This document shows positions 17,101-25,384 of a DNA stretch of 64,000 nucleotides, piece after piece. Position numbers and translations under genes: made by a program. Below the pieces are notes generated by a model. That model made no database searches. It had not been told where the DNA came from and saw only the letters and a program-made list of their open reading frames with translations. The stretch spans positions 186,001 to 250,000 of the forward strand of contig JADJAB010000006.1 of NCBI GenBank assembly GCA_016704435.1. The letters run 5' to 3'. Numbering within the stretch: position 1 is the first letter of the stretch; each line of letters begins with the position of its first letter. This DNA is from Rhodobacter sp. (GTDB lineage: Bacteria > Pseudomonadota > Alphaproteobacteria > Rhodobacterales > Rhodobacteraceae).

Positions 17101-17840
17101 GCGCCAAGGTCGGGGGAAAGCAGTGTCAGCAGCCGCGCGCCCGGCTGATCGGCGGTATAAAGCGACCAGCCCGCCGGCAGGATCAGGCCAAGGCCCGCAG
17201 CCGGATCGAAGATCGCCTCATCCGCCGCAGCACCGCCCCCGGGCGCAGGCGCCGCGCCCGCGCCGGGGATCGGCGGGATCACCACCGGCCCGTCGGGCAG
17301 GGGAACCGCCTCGGCCCCGTCCAGGCTGACGCGGTCCAGAATGGCCGTCAGCAGCTGGCGCAACTCTTCCGCCGGCACGCCCTCGCCCGAGATGTTGAAC
17401 AACAGCCGGTAGCCGTCTTCGGCGCGCGGCTCGTCCAGAACGGCCAGCATCGTGCGCCAGTTTCCGCTGAGACGATGGACGAAGGTGGCCGGACGGCCAG
17501 CGATCCGGATCGCGGCGGTCTCCACCTCGTCGTCCCAGTCCAGAAGCGGCTCGTCGGCGATCCACCAGAACGCCATCAGCGTGATCCGGCCATCGGGCGA
17601 AAGAAGGGTGACATCCTGTTCGCGGATCTCGGAAGTGATCTGCCAATCGCCGGGGGCCTCGAAGCTGGCCTCGCCCAGATCATGCGACTCCCAGGCCTGC
17701 GCCAGGGCGGCAAGCGGCACCACCAGCGCCAGCAGAAGGCCCTGGGCCAGACGGGTCAGACCGGCAATGGCTTTGCGGGCGGCGCCATGGAGGGCAGCAC
17801 AGGGGCGCAGGCAGTAACGTTCTTCCGGCAGACAGCGCAT
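14097..17840 (-). CDS. Large secreted multi-module protein of unknown function
   Basis: A 1247-residue protein. Residues about 26-48 (LTRLAQGLLLALVVPLAALA) form a long signal peptide. The first module (about 50-150) reads like a small lipid/ligand-binding fold seen in secreted proteins (SHDLGEASFEAPGDWQITSE); a second similar block follows near 205-335. A proline/alanine/glutamate linker occupies roughly 505-550. After it come three divergent tandem modules of about 200 residues each (565-765, 767-975, 985-1200). Each opens with a Phe/Leu-rich strand plus W and ends with A-x-(S/T)RI-(A/Y)-(I/V)S or similar, and they look like beta-sandwich domains. The acidic tail is ETDETPKETDE. It is coupled to the downstream secreted protein. 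No function can be assigned. Confidence 0.75.
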   Translation of the reverse strand: MRCLPEERYCLRPCAALHGAARKAIAGLTRLAQGLLLALVVPLAALAQAWESHDLGEASFEAPGDWQITSEIREQDVTLLSPDGRITLMAFWWIADEPLLDWDDEVETAAIRIAGRPATFVHRLSGNWRTMLAVLDEPRAEDGYRLLFNISGEGVPAEELRQLLTAILDRVSLDGAEAVPLPDGPVVIPPIPGAGAAPAPGGGAAADEAIFDPAAGLGLILPAGWSLYTADQPGARLLTLLSPDLGAMMIVARSPGAAEAEATENLFFSQWVVPRSIEADTEAVVAGFSGSVIEIVARVYSPGGVRLGFDKARVQVFRGRDGQGAGLLVATLRPEGNAAADARLAMMMAAVTRDAAPALAADGLPVAEATAATASPYADPAGLAVWSPMLTAIFEGGCQLADPAWYAAGPGAVFAGHGGATADWALQCMDGQLAVFGMDFRYDMRGPTGDYFTPLFIDLSDALGGAPFVVIETSDLAIAIVENGEDGLSISQDELPDPRAYAAAMGIGLPETAAPETAPPESAAPEPAPEPAPAPEVAAAPEPAPAPEVAAADLPYDPDRPVPEGELFTGLPDPNWLPFAADGGSFDDFARVEGGALVIDVPEKNAWGTTGIRSAGRMLAGPRDGALQRVVFGVDPARTSLAFLSFVPPGDAGKVDRDFADYRLGIDLTDPAAPAVKLWLDGSKEAALNLPLPSAEAAREVTMELFPDGLVRVLAAAGSVRGDAVFEGRLQSGYVLYAVADAPKRSAAVRAAITRIAISTHPWDTGPSHDDFLYGPENATLLVGQGPGPHFRTFRPRGMDRPGTVVNRDGAQRVEMPAGKGAAELGIFSLEPVVWLDRLENGGSTRVVLELLPEDTTGLVVALSGARSEVGFTPGSPAWFMHWRRQADGTGKLSVWHRTDSDLAEAVTAATLPDQIALVIREGRVEVEGEGLPELGTPWETAASGQGLRLFVYARPDQPEEAVSMAVSRIYVSRTPGAMPDAGPAPGVDPLPQRVLFEGAPGGPWKELSLAGGDFATDARHDGGWLLLDTDGSIRDAAIGLRSTEPVAVLDHRVERTPFRIALTIDPATSTGIQLYISPGAEENMPKSNEGMVSFLRAADGIHAGEWRLTLAYGHWPTWSRWVDDRWLKDNWNGQIVLRLGKRWASVVLPSRDGPGLELRGNGFSTDYEKAFYLSVLSLGDGKMRPAHLALGRIEAGWETPAGMTAMDRFGLVDDAAFDVDAFLAAAAAEAESLPPETDETPKETDE

Positions 17841-18560
17841 CGGTCGGTCCTTTCAAGGCTCGGGCGGGGCTTTGCCATGGCACGGCAGCGGCAGGTTGCA
17901 ATTGCCGCGGGCCTGTCGCTGCCCCCCTTCAAACGCCTTGAATCATTGCAGATCAGTACCCTGCTCGCGATGACAAGGATCAAATCGCGCCACGTTTTCT
18001 GCAGCCGTGCCCGCAGCTATCGCAACCGACGAGTACCCCTATTGGTCAAGCATGGGCTCGGTTCCGCTTTCTGCGACCCCGCAAGAGGGAATTCGCCATG
18101 ACAAGAAGCTTGCGCATGATGGCGGATCTCCTGTGCGTCCCGGATGCAACCAAGTGCCCATGCCCGGCTTTCATTTCGAGATTTCTGCGATACCGGGGAT
18201 GCTGGTCAGGATCATCGTGTGTCTCCCCCGATTGGAACAGGCCAACCCCAAATCGCAGACGCTTCAGCCAAGCAGGCCAGGCATCGGCGCGGAGCGGAGA
18301 GACGAGCAGTTGCGAATTGGGATGATCGTTCACCATCTCGGCTGCGCCGGTCAACTCCGCTCTTCCACGATCCCGGACAGTCCTGTCGCTCATTGGAGGT
18401 CAAGCGAAAGAAGGACAAGGCCATGATTCAGCCGGTCAGGGCATTTCCGACCTGACGCAATGTGTCGGATTCAAGCGCACGGAAAACGGAAGGCCGTTTG
18501 GCGGGCCAGATACGACGCGGAAAGGAAAATACCGCCGGCTCAACATGTTGACGACCCAAG
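17841..18560. other. 720-base stretch without a recognisable gene
   Basis: Only short frames lacking family resemblance or ribosome sites occur here on either strand. The part next to 17840 must contain the promoter for the two secreted-protein genes on the minus strand. The remainder, up to the tRNA-Cys 3' end, shows lower GC and more AT-rich words than flanking genes, consistent with non-coding DNA. I see no terminator with a T-tract and no repeats. Confidence 0.4.
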
Positions 18561-18634
18561 TGGAGGCGGGTACCGGAATCGAACCGGTCTTCACGGATTT
18601 GCAATCCGCTGCGTAACCTCTCCGCCAACCCGCC
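18561..18634 (-). tRNA. tRNA-Cys (anticodon GCA)
   Basis: The minus strand folds into a cloverleaf of 74 bases. The acceptor stem is GGCGGGT pairing with ACCCGCC, the discriminator is U typical of tRNA-Cys, and CCA is encoded at 18561-18563. The anticodon stem-loop is GCGGATTGCAAATCCGT with anticodon GCA, and the T-arm ACCGGTTCGATTCCGGT holds the invariant TTCGA. No integrase or duplicated 3' end is seen beside it, so there is no sign of an island inserted at this tRNA. Confidence 0.96.
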
Positions 18635-18778
18635 GCCGGTAGGTCGGGATTTCCTAGCCCAAGCGACCGGCGGCTGCAAGGGCTTGTCAAAGCGCATCGT
18701 CGCGGGCTTGCGGCCGAAAGTTGCGGGTCTATGCTGGGACGGTGTGCGTGGGAACGGCCGGTGCCCCGGAGGAAAGCG

Positions 18779-19633
18779 ATGTCCGAAGCCCTGACCGAGG
18801 CGGAACCCACCCTGCGGCTGGCGGTGTTTCTTTCCGTCCTGGCAGCGATGGCGCTGTGGGAGGTCGCTGCGCCGCGGCGGCGGCGAGAGATTCCGCGGCT
18901 GTTGCGATGGACCAACAACCTGGCTCTGGTCGTGCTGGATACCGCCGTGCTGCGGCTGGCCTTTCCCATGCTGGCCGTCGGCCTTGCGATCCTGGCCGAG
19001 CAGCGCGGCTGGGGGCTTTTCAACCTGCTGGCGGTGCCGGGCTGGCTGGCCTTCGTGGCCTCGGTGGTGATCCTGGATCTGGCGATCTATGGGCAACATG
19101 TCGTCTTTCACGCCGTCCCGGTGCTGTGGCGGCTGCACCGGATGCACCATGCGGACCTGGAGTTCGACGTGACCACCGGCCTGCGCTTTCATCCGGTCGA
19201 GATCGTCCTGTCGATGGCGGTCAAGCTGGCGGTGGTGGCAGCACTTGGACCGCCGGCACTGGCGGTGCTGGTCTTCGAGGTGCTGCTCAACGCCACCGCG
19301 CTGTTCTCGCATTCCAACGTCCGCCTGCCGGCCGGGCTGGACCGCGTGCTGCGCTGGGGGATCGTGACGCCGGACATGCACCGCGTCCACCATTCCATCG
19401 ACCGGGTCGAGACCGACAGCAACTATGGCTTCAACCTGTCGGTCTGGGACCGGCTGTTCCGCACCTACCGCGCCCAGCCCGCAAAGGGCCACGACGCGAT
19501 GCAGATCGGGATCGGCCAGTTCCGCACCCGGCGCGACCTCTGGCTGGACCGCATGCTGCTGCAACCCTTTCGCGGCCCGGCAAGCGATCCGCCCGAAGCG
19601 CCGCGGCAGGCGGATGCCGGCCTGAAGCGCTGA
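18779..19633 (+). CDS. Fatty acid hydroxylase / sterol desaturase family membrane protein
   Basis: Integral membrane di-iron oxygenase of 284 residues. Histidine clusters typical of the superfamily are visible: GQHVVFH near residue 105, LWRLHRMHHADLEFD near 118, FSHSN near 178, and DMHRVHHSIDRVETDSNYG near 198. Three to four hydrophobic helices precede and separate these. The start at 18779 is chosen because GGAGGAAAG lies just upstream; an earlier ATG at 18731 lacks a ribosome site. Members hydroxylate or desaturate lipids or carotenoids; the substrate is unknown. It is divergent from the tRNA-Cys gene and 135 bases upstream of soxB, with no evidence of co-function. Confidence 0.9.
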   Translation: MSEALTEAEPTLRLAVFLSVLAAMALWEVAAPRRRREIPRLLRWTNNLALVVLDTAVLRLAFPMLAVGLAILAEQRGWGLFNLLAVPGWLAFVASVVILDLAIYGQHVVFHAVPVLWRLHRMHHADLEFDVTTGLRFHPVEIVLSMAVKLAVVAALGPPALAVLVFEVLLNATALFSHSNVRLPAGLDRVLRWGIVTPDMHRVHHSIDRVETDSNYGFNLSVWDRLFRTYRAQPAKGHDAMQIGIGQFRTRRDLWLDRMLLQPFRGPASDPPEAPRQADAGLKR

Positions 19634-19768
19634 CCAGTCGGCGCGCCCGGAGGCAAAAGCCATGTCACGCTTGATCCGGGTGGGAAAATAGAAGTATTCC
19701 TATCCTTGAATTATTATATACTCGCCGGACTCAGCCCCGGCTGGCAGGCTTTCGAGGGAGGAATGACG

Positions 19769-21466
19769 ATGTCGATCACGCGAAGGGATGTCCTTCAATA
19801 CATGCTGAACTCGGCCGCGGTGCTGACGGCGGCTGGGCTTGGCGCCAATCCGCGCCGCGCGCTGGCGCAGCAGCAGCTGACCCAGGACGACCTGTTGCGC
19901 TTTGACGCCAAGGGCCAGGTCACGCTGTTGCACTTTACCGATGCGCATGGCCAGTTGGCGCCGGTCTATTTCCGCCCGCCGGATACCAACATCGGCGTCG
20001 GCGCCTATGCCGGCATCCCGCCGCATCTGGTGGGCGAGGAATTCCTGGCCCATTTCGGCATCGAGCGCGGCAGCCCGCTGGCCTATGCCCATACCTATCT
20101 GGACTACACCGATCTTGCGCAGACCTACGGCCGGCTCGGCGGGCTCGACCGAACCGCCACCCTGGTCAAGGCAATCCGCGCCGAGCGGGGCGACGACAAG
20201 GTGCTGCTGCTGGACGGCGGCGACACCTGGCAGGGATCGTATACCTCGCTGAAGACCAACGGTCAGGACATGGTCGACTGCATGAAGCTCTTGAAGCCCG
20301 ACGCGATGACCGGGCATTGGGAATTCACCTTCGGCACCGAGCGGTTCCAGGAACTGGTCGACAGCATGGGCTATCCGTTCCTGGCCTCGAACATCTTCGA
20401 CACCGAATGGGATGAACCGGCCTTCGAACACACGGCGTTCTTTGAAAAGGGCGGGGTGAACGTCGCGGTGATCGGTCAGGCGATGCCCTATACGCCCATC
20501 GCCAACCCGCGCTGGATGTTCCCCGAATACGGTTTCGGCATCCGCCCCGAAGTGTTGCAGGCCAATGTCGATGCCGCCCGCGAAGCCGGGGCCGAGGTGG
20601 TGGTGCTGATCTCGCACAATGGCTTTGACGTTGACCGCAAGCTGGCCACCGTGGTCAAGGGCATCGACGTGATCCTGACCGGCCATACCCATGACGCGAT
20701 CCCCGAGGCGGTCGAGGTCGAGGGCACGCTTATCCTGTCTTCCGGCAGCCACGGCAAGTATCTGGGCCGGGTCGATCTGGAGGTGACGGATGGAAAGGTG
20801 ACGGGCCACAGTTCCACGCTGATCCCGGTCTTTTCCGACGTCATCGCGCCCGATCCCGAGATGGCTGCGAAGATCGCCGAATTCCGCGACCCGCACATGG
20901 CCGAACTGACCCGCGTGCTGGGCCGGACGGAAAGCCTGCTCTACCGGCGCGGCAACTTCAACGGCACCTGGGACGACCTGATCTGCCAGGGCATCCGCGA
21001 GCAGCGCGACGTGCAGATCGCCCTGTCGCCGGGGTTCCGCTGGGGCACCACGCTCTTGCCGGGCCAGGACATCACCGTGGACGATCTCTATACCGAAACC
21101 GCGATGAGCTATCCTGCCGTCTACCGCAACGAGATGACCGGGGCGCAGCTGAAAGAGATCCTGGAAGACGTCTGCGACAACCTCTTCAACCCCGATCCGT
21201 TCTACCAGCAGGGCGGCGACATGGTCCGGGTTGGCGGGATGAGCTACAGTTGCAACGTCAATGCCGAAATCGGCGGCCGCATCACCGACATGGCGCTGGA
21301 AGACGGCAGCCCGATCGAAGCGGACAAGTCCTATACCGTAGGCGGCTGGGCCTCGGTCAACGAGGGCACAGAAGGCCCGGCGATCTATGACCTGATGGAG
21401 GAATTCATCACCGCCAGGGGCACGGTGAACGTGCCGGAAGAAAGCACGGTCAAGGTGGTGCTTTGA
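19769..21466 (+). CDS. soxB: Thiosulfohydrolase SoxB
   Basis: Periplasmic di-manganese enzyme of 565 residues that hydrolyses sulfate from the SoxY-cysteine-S-thiosulfonate carrier. A Tat signal (SITRRDVLQYMLNSAAVLTA) is followed by the metallophosphoesterase-like domain: LLHFTDAHGQLAPVYFR (near 53), LDGGDTWQGS (near 150), HWEFTFG (near 188), ISHNGFDVDRKLA (near 290) and TGHTHDAIPE (near 310). The 5'-nucleotidase C-terminal domain follows. The ATG at 19769 is preferred over 19763 because AGGGAGGA lies 6 bases before it. All neighbours are unrelated: no soxXYZACD occurs in the window, so this is an isolated copy. Confidence 0.95.
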   Translation: MSITRRDVLQYMLNSAAVLTAAGLGANPRRALAQQQLTQDDLLRFDAKGQVTLLHFTDAHGQLAPVYFRPPDTNIGVGAYAGIPPHLVGEEFLAHFGIERGSPLAYAHTYLDYTDLAQTYGRLGGLDRTATLVKAIRAERGDDKVLLLDGGDTWQGSYTSLKTNGQDMVDCMKLLKPDAMTGHWEFTFGTERFQELVDSMGYPFLASNIFDTEWDEPAFEHTAFFEKGGVNVAVIGQAMPYTPIANPRWMFPEYGFGIRPEVLQANVDAAREAGAEVVVLISHNGFDVDRKLATVVKGIDVILTGHTHDAIPEAVEVEGTLILSSGSHGKYLGRVDLEVTDGKVTGHSSTLIPVFSDVIAPDPEMAAKIAEFRDPHMAELTRVLGRTESLLYRRGNFNGTWDDLICQGIREQRDVQIALSPGFRWGTTLLPGQDITVDDLYTETAMSYPAVYRNEMTGAQLKEILEDVCDNLFNPDPFYQQGGDMVRVGGMSYSCNVNAEIGGRITDMALEDGSPIEADKSYTVGGWASVNEGTEGPAIYDLMEEFITARGTVNVPEESTVKVVL

Positions 21467-21484
21467 CTGCCGGGGACGCCGGTC

Positions 21485-23159
21485 TCAACCAAGCCGCAGG
21501 CGGTGGCGGTGCTGCAAGAGGTCACGCGTTGCCGCCACTTCGGCGGTCTGGCGGGCGCTGTCCCACCCCAGAGCGGCGGCGGTAATCGCGGCGATCCGGT
21601 CCAGCACCGGTGCCGTCAGCCGCCCGGTGATCGCCAGATCGGTGCGACGCAGGATGATGTCTTCCAGCTTCACCACCATCTCGCTGCGGGCGATCCAGTC
21701 AATCTCGGCCTCGGACCAGTCGGGCAGGTCGGCCAGCAGCGGCGGCACCGGCCCTTCGTGGGCCAGGATCGCCAGCGCCCCGGAGCCATAGCGCGCCAGC
21801 AACTGCCCGGCGCGGTCGATCTCGCAGCCGGTGCGGGCGGCGGTGGCGACCGCCCAGGCCGCAGGGTCCGCCGGATAGTCGCGCCCGCCGCCGATCGGCA
21901 AGCCCTGGGTGCTGACGCGGCGGGCGTGGCCCAGCCGGGCCAGCACGGTTTCGGCCACTTCCTCGGCGAAACCGCGAAAGGTTGTCCACTTGCCGCCGAC
22001 CAGCGACAGGATCGGCCATTGCCCTTGCGCCCTCCGGCTCGGCCACCGGGGCGGAATGATCGCGGCTGATCAGCCCGGCGATGGCGGCGTCGGAGCGGGG
22101 CAGCGGGCGGATGCCGGAATAGGTAGAGAGGATCTGGCCTTCATCGAAGGTCAGTACCGGCAGAAGCTCACGCAATTCCTTGAGGAAATAGGCGATTTCG
22201 TCTTCTTCGCAGCGCACCGTGTCGGGGTTGTCGTCGCGGATGTCGGTCGACCCGACCAGCACCCGGCCAAGATAGCCGTAGACCAGGCAGATGCGGCCGT
22301 CGTCAGCCTCGAAATAGATCATCCGGCCCTTCAGCGCGGCCAGAAGGGCGGGGTGATCGAGAATGATGTGCGAGCCCTTGGTGCCGCCGATCAGCGCCGA
22401 AGGCGCGCCAAGCGCGGCATTGATCCGGTCGATCCACGGCCCGCCCGCGTTCAGCACGATGCGCGGGCGCAGCGCCAACGGCCTGCCATCGGCCGCGGTC
22501 AGCTGCACCACCCGGCCATCGGTGCCCGCCAGCGTGGCGTGGTTCAGCGCCTGCGAGGCCGGGCTGGCGGCCAGCCCGTCGCGGACCAGTTCCAGCACCA
22601 GCCGCTCGGGATGGCTGACCTTGGCGTCGTAATAGGCGGCGGCGGCGGTGATCTCGGGCGTCAGGCCGGGTATCTCGCGCAAGGCACGGGCGCGGCTCCA
22701 CAGCGCGTGGCGCGGCATCACGCGCTGGCGGCGGCCATAGAAATCATAGACCGCCAGCCCGATCTTGATCAGCACCGCGCCCCGCGACCGCGGCGCGGTG
22801 GTCGACCCGAAAAGCGTGCGCAGCGCCGAGGGAATGCCGCGCAGCCAGGAAAACAGCGGAATGACCGTGTGCAGCGGTGTGACGTAATGCGGCGCGTTGC
22901 GCAGCAAGAGGTTTCGCTCCAGCGTCGATTGCGCGACCAGCCGGAATTGCCCGGTTTCCAGATACTTGATGCCGCCATGGATCATCCGCGACGGCGCCGC
23001 CGAGGTGCCGGAGCCGAAATCGCCCTTGTCGGCGATGACACAGGTCAGCCCCTGTTCGCAGAGGTCGCGGAACGTGCCGGCGCCGTTGATCCCGGCACCC
23101 AGGATCAGAACGTCGATGTCGGTGGGCGGGGCTGCAGAGGGGGTTGGATCTTTGGGCAT
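21485..23159 (-). pseudogene. glpD: Glycerol-3-phosphate dehydrogenase GlpD, reading frame broken once
   Basis: FAD-dependent membrane-associated oxidation of glycerol-3-phosphate to DHAP with electron transfer to quinone. The first frame (23159 to about 22035) carries the FAD site [41 protein letters not shown], and the later [22 protein letters not shown]. The sequence then switches frame near 22028-22032 and continues with [20 protein letters not shown] and a normal C-terminal domain ending at 21485. Inserting GC in the GCGC run restores one frame of about 557 residues, so a 2-base deletion is the simplest cause. Both halves are intact otherwise. It is divergent from glpK (177-base gap), the usual glycerol pair. 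Whether the break is real or an assembly error is open. Confidence 0.85.
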
Positions 23160-23336
23160 TCGGGCAAGCGTCTGGGGTTTCTGGCTTTCGATTCGCGGGC
23201 AGAGCGGGGCGCAGCGTATCTGACCGGGCTGAACAAGGCGAGGCAGGGAAGATGCCCCCGGCGGCCTTCGCAGCGGGGCTGTTGCGTCCCGCCGCGATCA
23301 TGGCAAAAAGGGCGGGGAGCAGTACCGGAGGGGCGG

Positions 23337-24833
23337 ATGCCGCATATTCTTGCCATTGATCAGGGCACGACCTCGTCGCGCGCCCTGCTGTTCGATACGG
23401 GCTCTGGGGCGGGCCTTCGGGTGGTGGCCTCTGCGCAGGAAGAATTGCCGCAGCATTTCCCGGCTTCGGGCTGGGTCGAGCATGACCCGGCCGACATCTG
23501 GTCCACTGTGCTGCGCTGCTGCCGGGCGGTGCTGGCCAAGGCGGGCCTGACCGCTGCCGGCCTGGCCGCGATCGGCATCACCAACCAGCGCGAAACCACG
23601 CTCCTGTGGGACCGCGCCACCGGCGCCCCGCTGCACCGCGCCATCGTCTGGCAAGACCGCCGCACCGCGCCGATCTGCGAGGCATTGCGCGCGGCGGGCC
23701 ATGAGCCGATGATCACCGCCCGCACCGGGCTGCTGCTCGACCCCTATTTCTCGGGCACCAAGCTGAAGTGGCTTCTGGACACCATCCCCGGCGCCCGCGC
23801 CCGGGCCGAACGGGGAGAGCTGGCCTTCGGCACCGTCGACAGTTGGCTGATCTGGAACCTGACCGGCGGGCAGGTCCACGCCACCGACGCCACCAATGCC
23901 GCACGCACCCTGCTTTACGACATTGGCCGCGGTGAGTGGGATACCGGGATCTGCGGCCTCTTGCGCGTTCCGATGGCGCTTTTGCCCGAGGTGCGCGACT
24001 GCGCCGGCGATTTCGGCCTGACCGAACCGGCGATCTTCGGCCGCCCGGTCCCGATCCTGGGTGTCGCCGGCGACCAGCAGGCGGCGACCATCGGCCAGGC
24101 CTGTTTCGAGCCGGGGATGATGAAGGCGACCTATGGCACCGGCTGCTTTGCGCTCTTGAACACCGGGGACAAGCGGGTGGCCTCGGGCAACCGGCTGCTG
24201 ACGACCATTGCCTACCGGCTGGACGGCCAGGTGACCTATGCGCTGGAAGGTTCGATCTTCATCGCGGGCGCCGTGGTGCAATGGCTGCGCGACGGGCTTG
24301 GGGTGATTTCCACCGCTGCCGAGACGCAAGCCCTGGCCGAGGCCGCCGATCCGGGCCAGGACCTGGTGCTGGTGCCGGCCTTCACCGGCCTTGGCGCGCC
24401 CTATTGGCGGCCCGATTGCCGCGGCGCGGTCTTCGGGCTTGCCCGCAACTCGGGCCCGGCCGAGCTGTCGCGGGCGGCGCTGGAAAGCGTCGGCTACCAG
24501 ACCCGCGACCTTCTGGAGGCGATGCGGGCCGACTGGGCCGGGGCGACGGGCGGCGTCCTCAGGGTCGATGGCGGCATGACGGCCAGCGATTTCGCCATGC
24601 AGTTCCTGGCCGACATCCTGGGCGCGCCGGTGGACCGCCCGGTGGTGACGGAAACTACAGCACTAGGCGCCGCCTTCCTGGCCGCAACCGGGGCCGGGCT
24701 GTGCGGCGGCCCCGGCGCATTCGCCGAAAGCTGGGCGCTGCAACGCCGCTTTGCCCCCGCGATGCCGGCGGCCGAGCGGGACCGCCGCTATGCGCGCTGG
24801 GGCCGCGCGGTGGCAGCGACCATGGCGGTCTGA
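23337..24833 (+). CDS. glpK: Glycerol kinase
   Basis: Phosphorylates glycerol to glycerol-3-phosphate with ATP. The 498-residue protein begins [20 protein letters not shown], the FGGY phosphate-1 motif. It continues with [14 protein letters not shown] (near 80), the substrate region [26 protein letters not shown] (near 240), [14 protein letters not shown], and the C-terminal [19 protein letters not shown] plus [17 protein letters not shown] sits 3-4 bases before the ATG. A long upstream in-frame extension on this strand is the antisense of glpD and not real. It is divergent from glpD, completing the glycerol pathway; no glpF or glpR is present in the window. Confidence 0.96.
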   Translation: MPHILAIDQGTTSSRALLFDTGSGAGLRVVASAQEELPQHFPASGWVEHDPADIWSTVLRCCRAVLAKAGLTAAGLAAIGITNQRETTLLWDRATGAPLHRAIVWQDRRTAPICEALRAAGHEPMITARTGLLLDPYFSGTKLKWLLDTIPGARARAERGELAFGTVDSWLIWNLTGGQVHATDATNAARTLLYDIGRGEWDTGICGLLRVPMALLPEVRDCAGDFGLTEPAIFGRPVPILGVAGDQQAATIGQACFEPGMMKATYGTGCFALLNTGDKRVASGNRLLTTIAYRLDGQVTYALEGSIFIAGAVVQWLRDGLGVISTAAETQALAEAADPGQDLVLVPAFTGLGAPYWRPDCRGAVFGLARNSGPAELSRAALESVGYQTRDLLEAMRADWAGATGGVLRVDGGMTASDFAMQFLADILGAPVDRPVVTETTALGAAFLAATGAGLCGGPGAFAESWALQRRFAPAMPAAERDRRYARWGRAVAATMAV

Positions 24834-24847
24834 GCCGGCTGCAGCCT

Positions 24848-25384
24848 TCAGAACAGCTCGATTCCGGTCGATGCTGCTGTCCCGGGCGGCGGGGTGCGCT
24901 GGGGCTTTTCGTCCACCGCCTCGTTCGGGATCAGCAACTGGCGGGCCAATCCGGTGGCGGGCTGGAACAGCACCCGCCGCGCCTGGGTGCCGCCCAGGCT
25001 TTCGGCCAGGCAGGGTATGCCTTCGGTCTTCAGGAAGCCGCGGGCGAAATCGGCGTTCGAGGTGCCGATGTCGCGCAGGTTGGCGGCGATCTTCGCCCCG
25101 CCGAACAGCTTGGCCTTCAGCCGGTCGCGCCGTGCCCCGGCGCGCAGCAGGCCGTTGATCAGCATCTCCATCGCGTGAACGCCATAGCGGTTGTCCCGCA
25201 CCGCCGGGTCGCCCTGAGCCTGGGCAAGCAGAAAGTGGTTCATGCCGCCAAGCTGCATGCCCTCGTCCCAGATGCAGGCGGCCACGCAAGAGCCGAGGAT
25301 GGTCGACAGCACCTCGTCGGGACGGGACAAGACGCGGAACTCTCCCTGGATGACCAGGATGGCCTTTTGTCCGGCTGCAATCAT
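24848..25384 (-). CDS. cheD: Chemoreceptor glutamine deamidase CheD
   Basis: Deamidates glutamines on chemoreceptors and can act with CheC-type phosphatases. The 178-residue protein shows the catalytic cysteine in STILGSCVAACIWDE (near residue 33), the histidine in MQLGGMNHFLL and later KLFGGAKIAANL with IGTSNADF. The start MIAAGQKAILVIQGEF at 25384 overlaps the cheB stop (ATGA), so it is translationally coupled. It is the last gene of the chemotaxis cluster on this strand. The C-terminal tail after LLIPNEAVDEKP is low-complexity. No cheC is seen nearby. Confidence 0.92.
   Translation of the reverse strand: MIAAGQKAILVIQGEFRVLSRPDEVLSTILGSCVAACIWDEGMQLGGMNHFLLAQAQGDPAVRDNRYGVHAMEMLINGLLRAGARRDRLKAKLFGGAKIAANLRDIGTSNADFARGFLKTEGIPCLAESLGGTQARRVLFQPATGLARQLLIPNEAVDEKPQRTPPPGTAASTGIELF

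Noticed and set aside
18007..18426. Plus-strand frame before tRNA-Cys as a gene
   Set aside because: Arginine/proline-rich, no recognised motif and no clear ribosome site.
21909..23336. Upstream extension of glpK to a very long protein on the plus strand
   Set aside because: The extra residues are the antisense of glpD; the true glpK start has GGAGGGG just before an ATG followed by the conserved [13 protein letters not shown].
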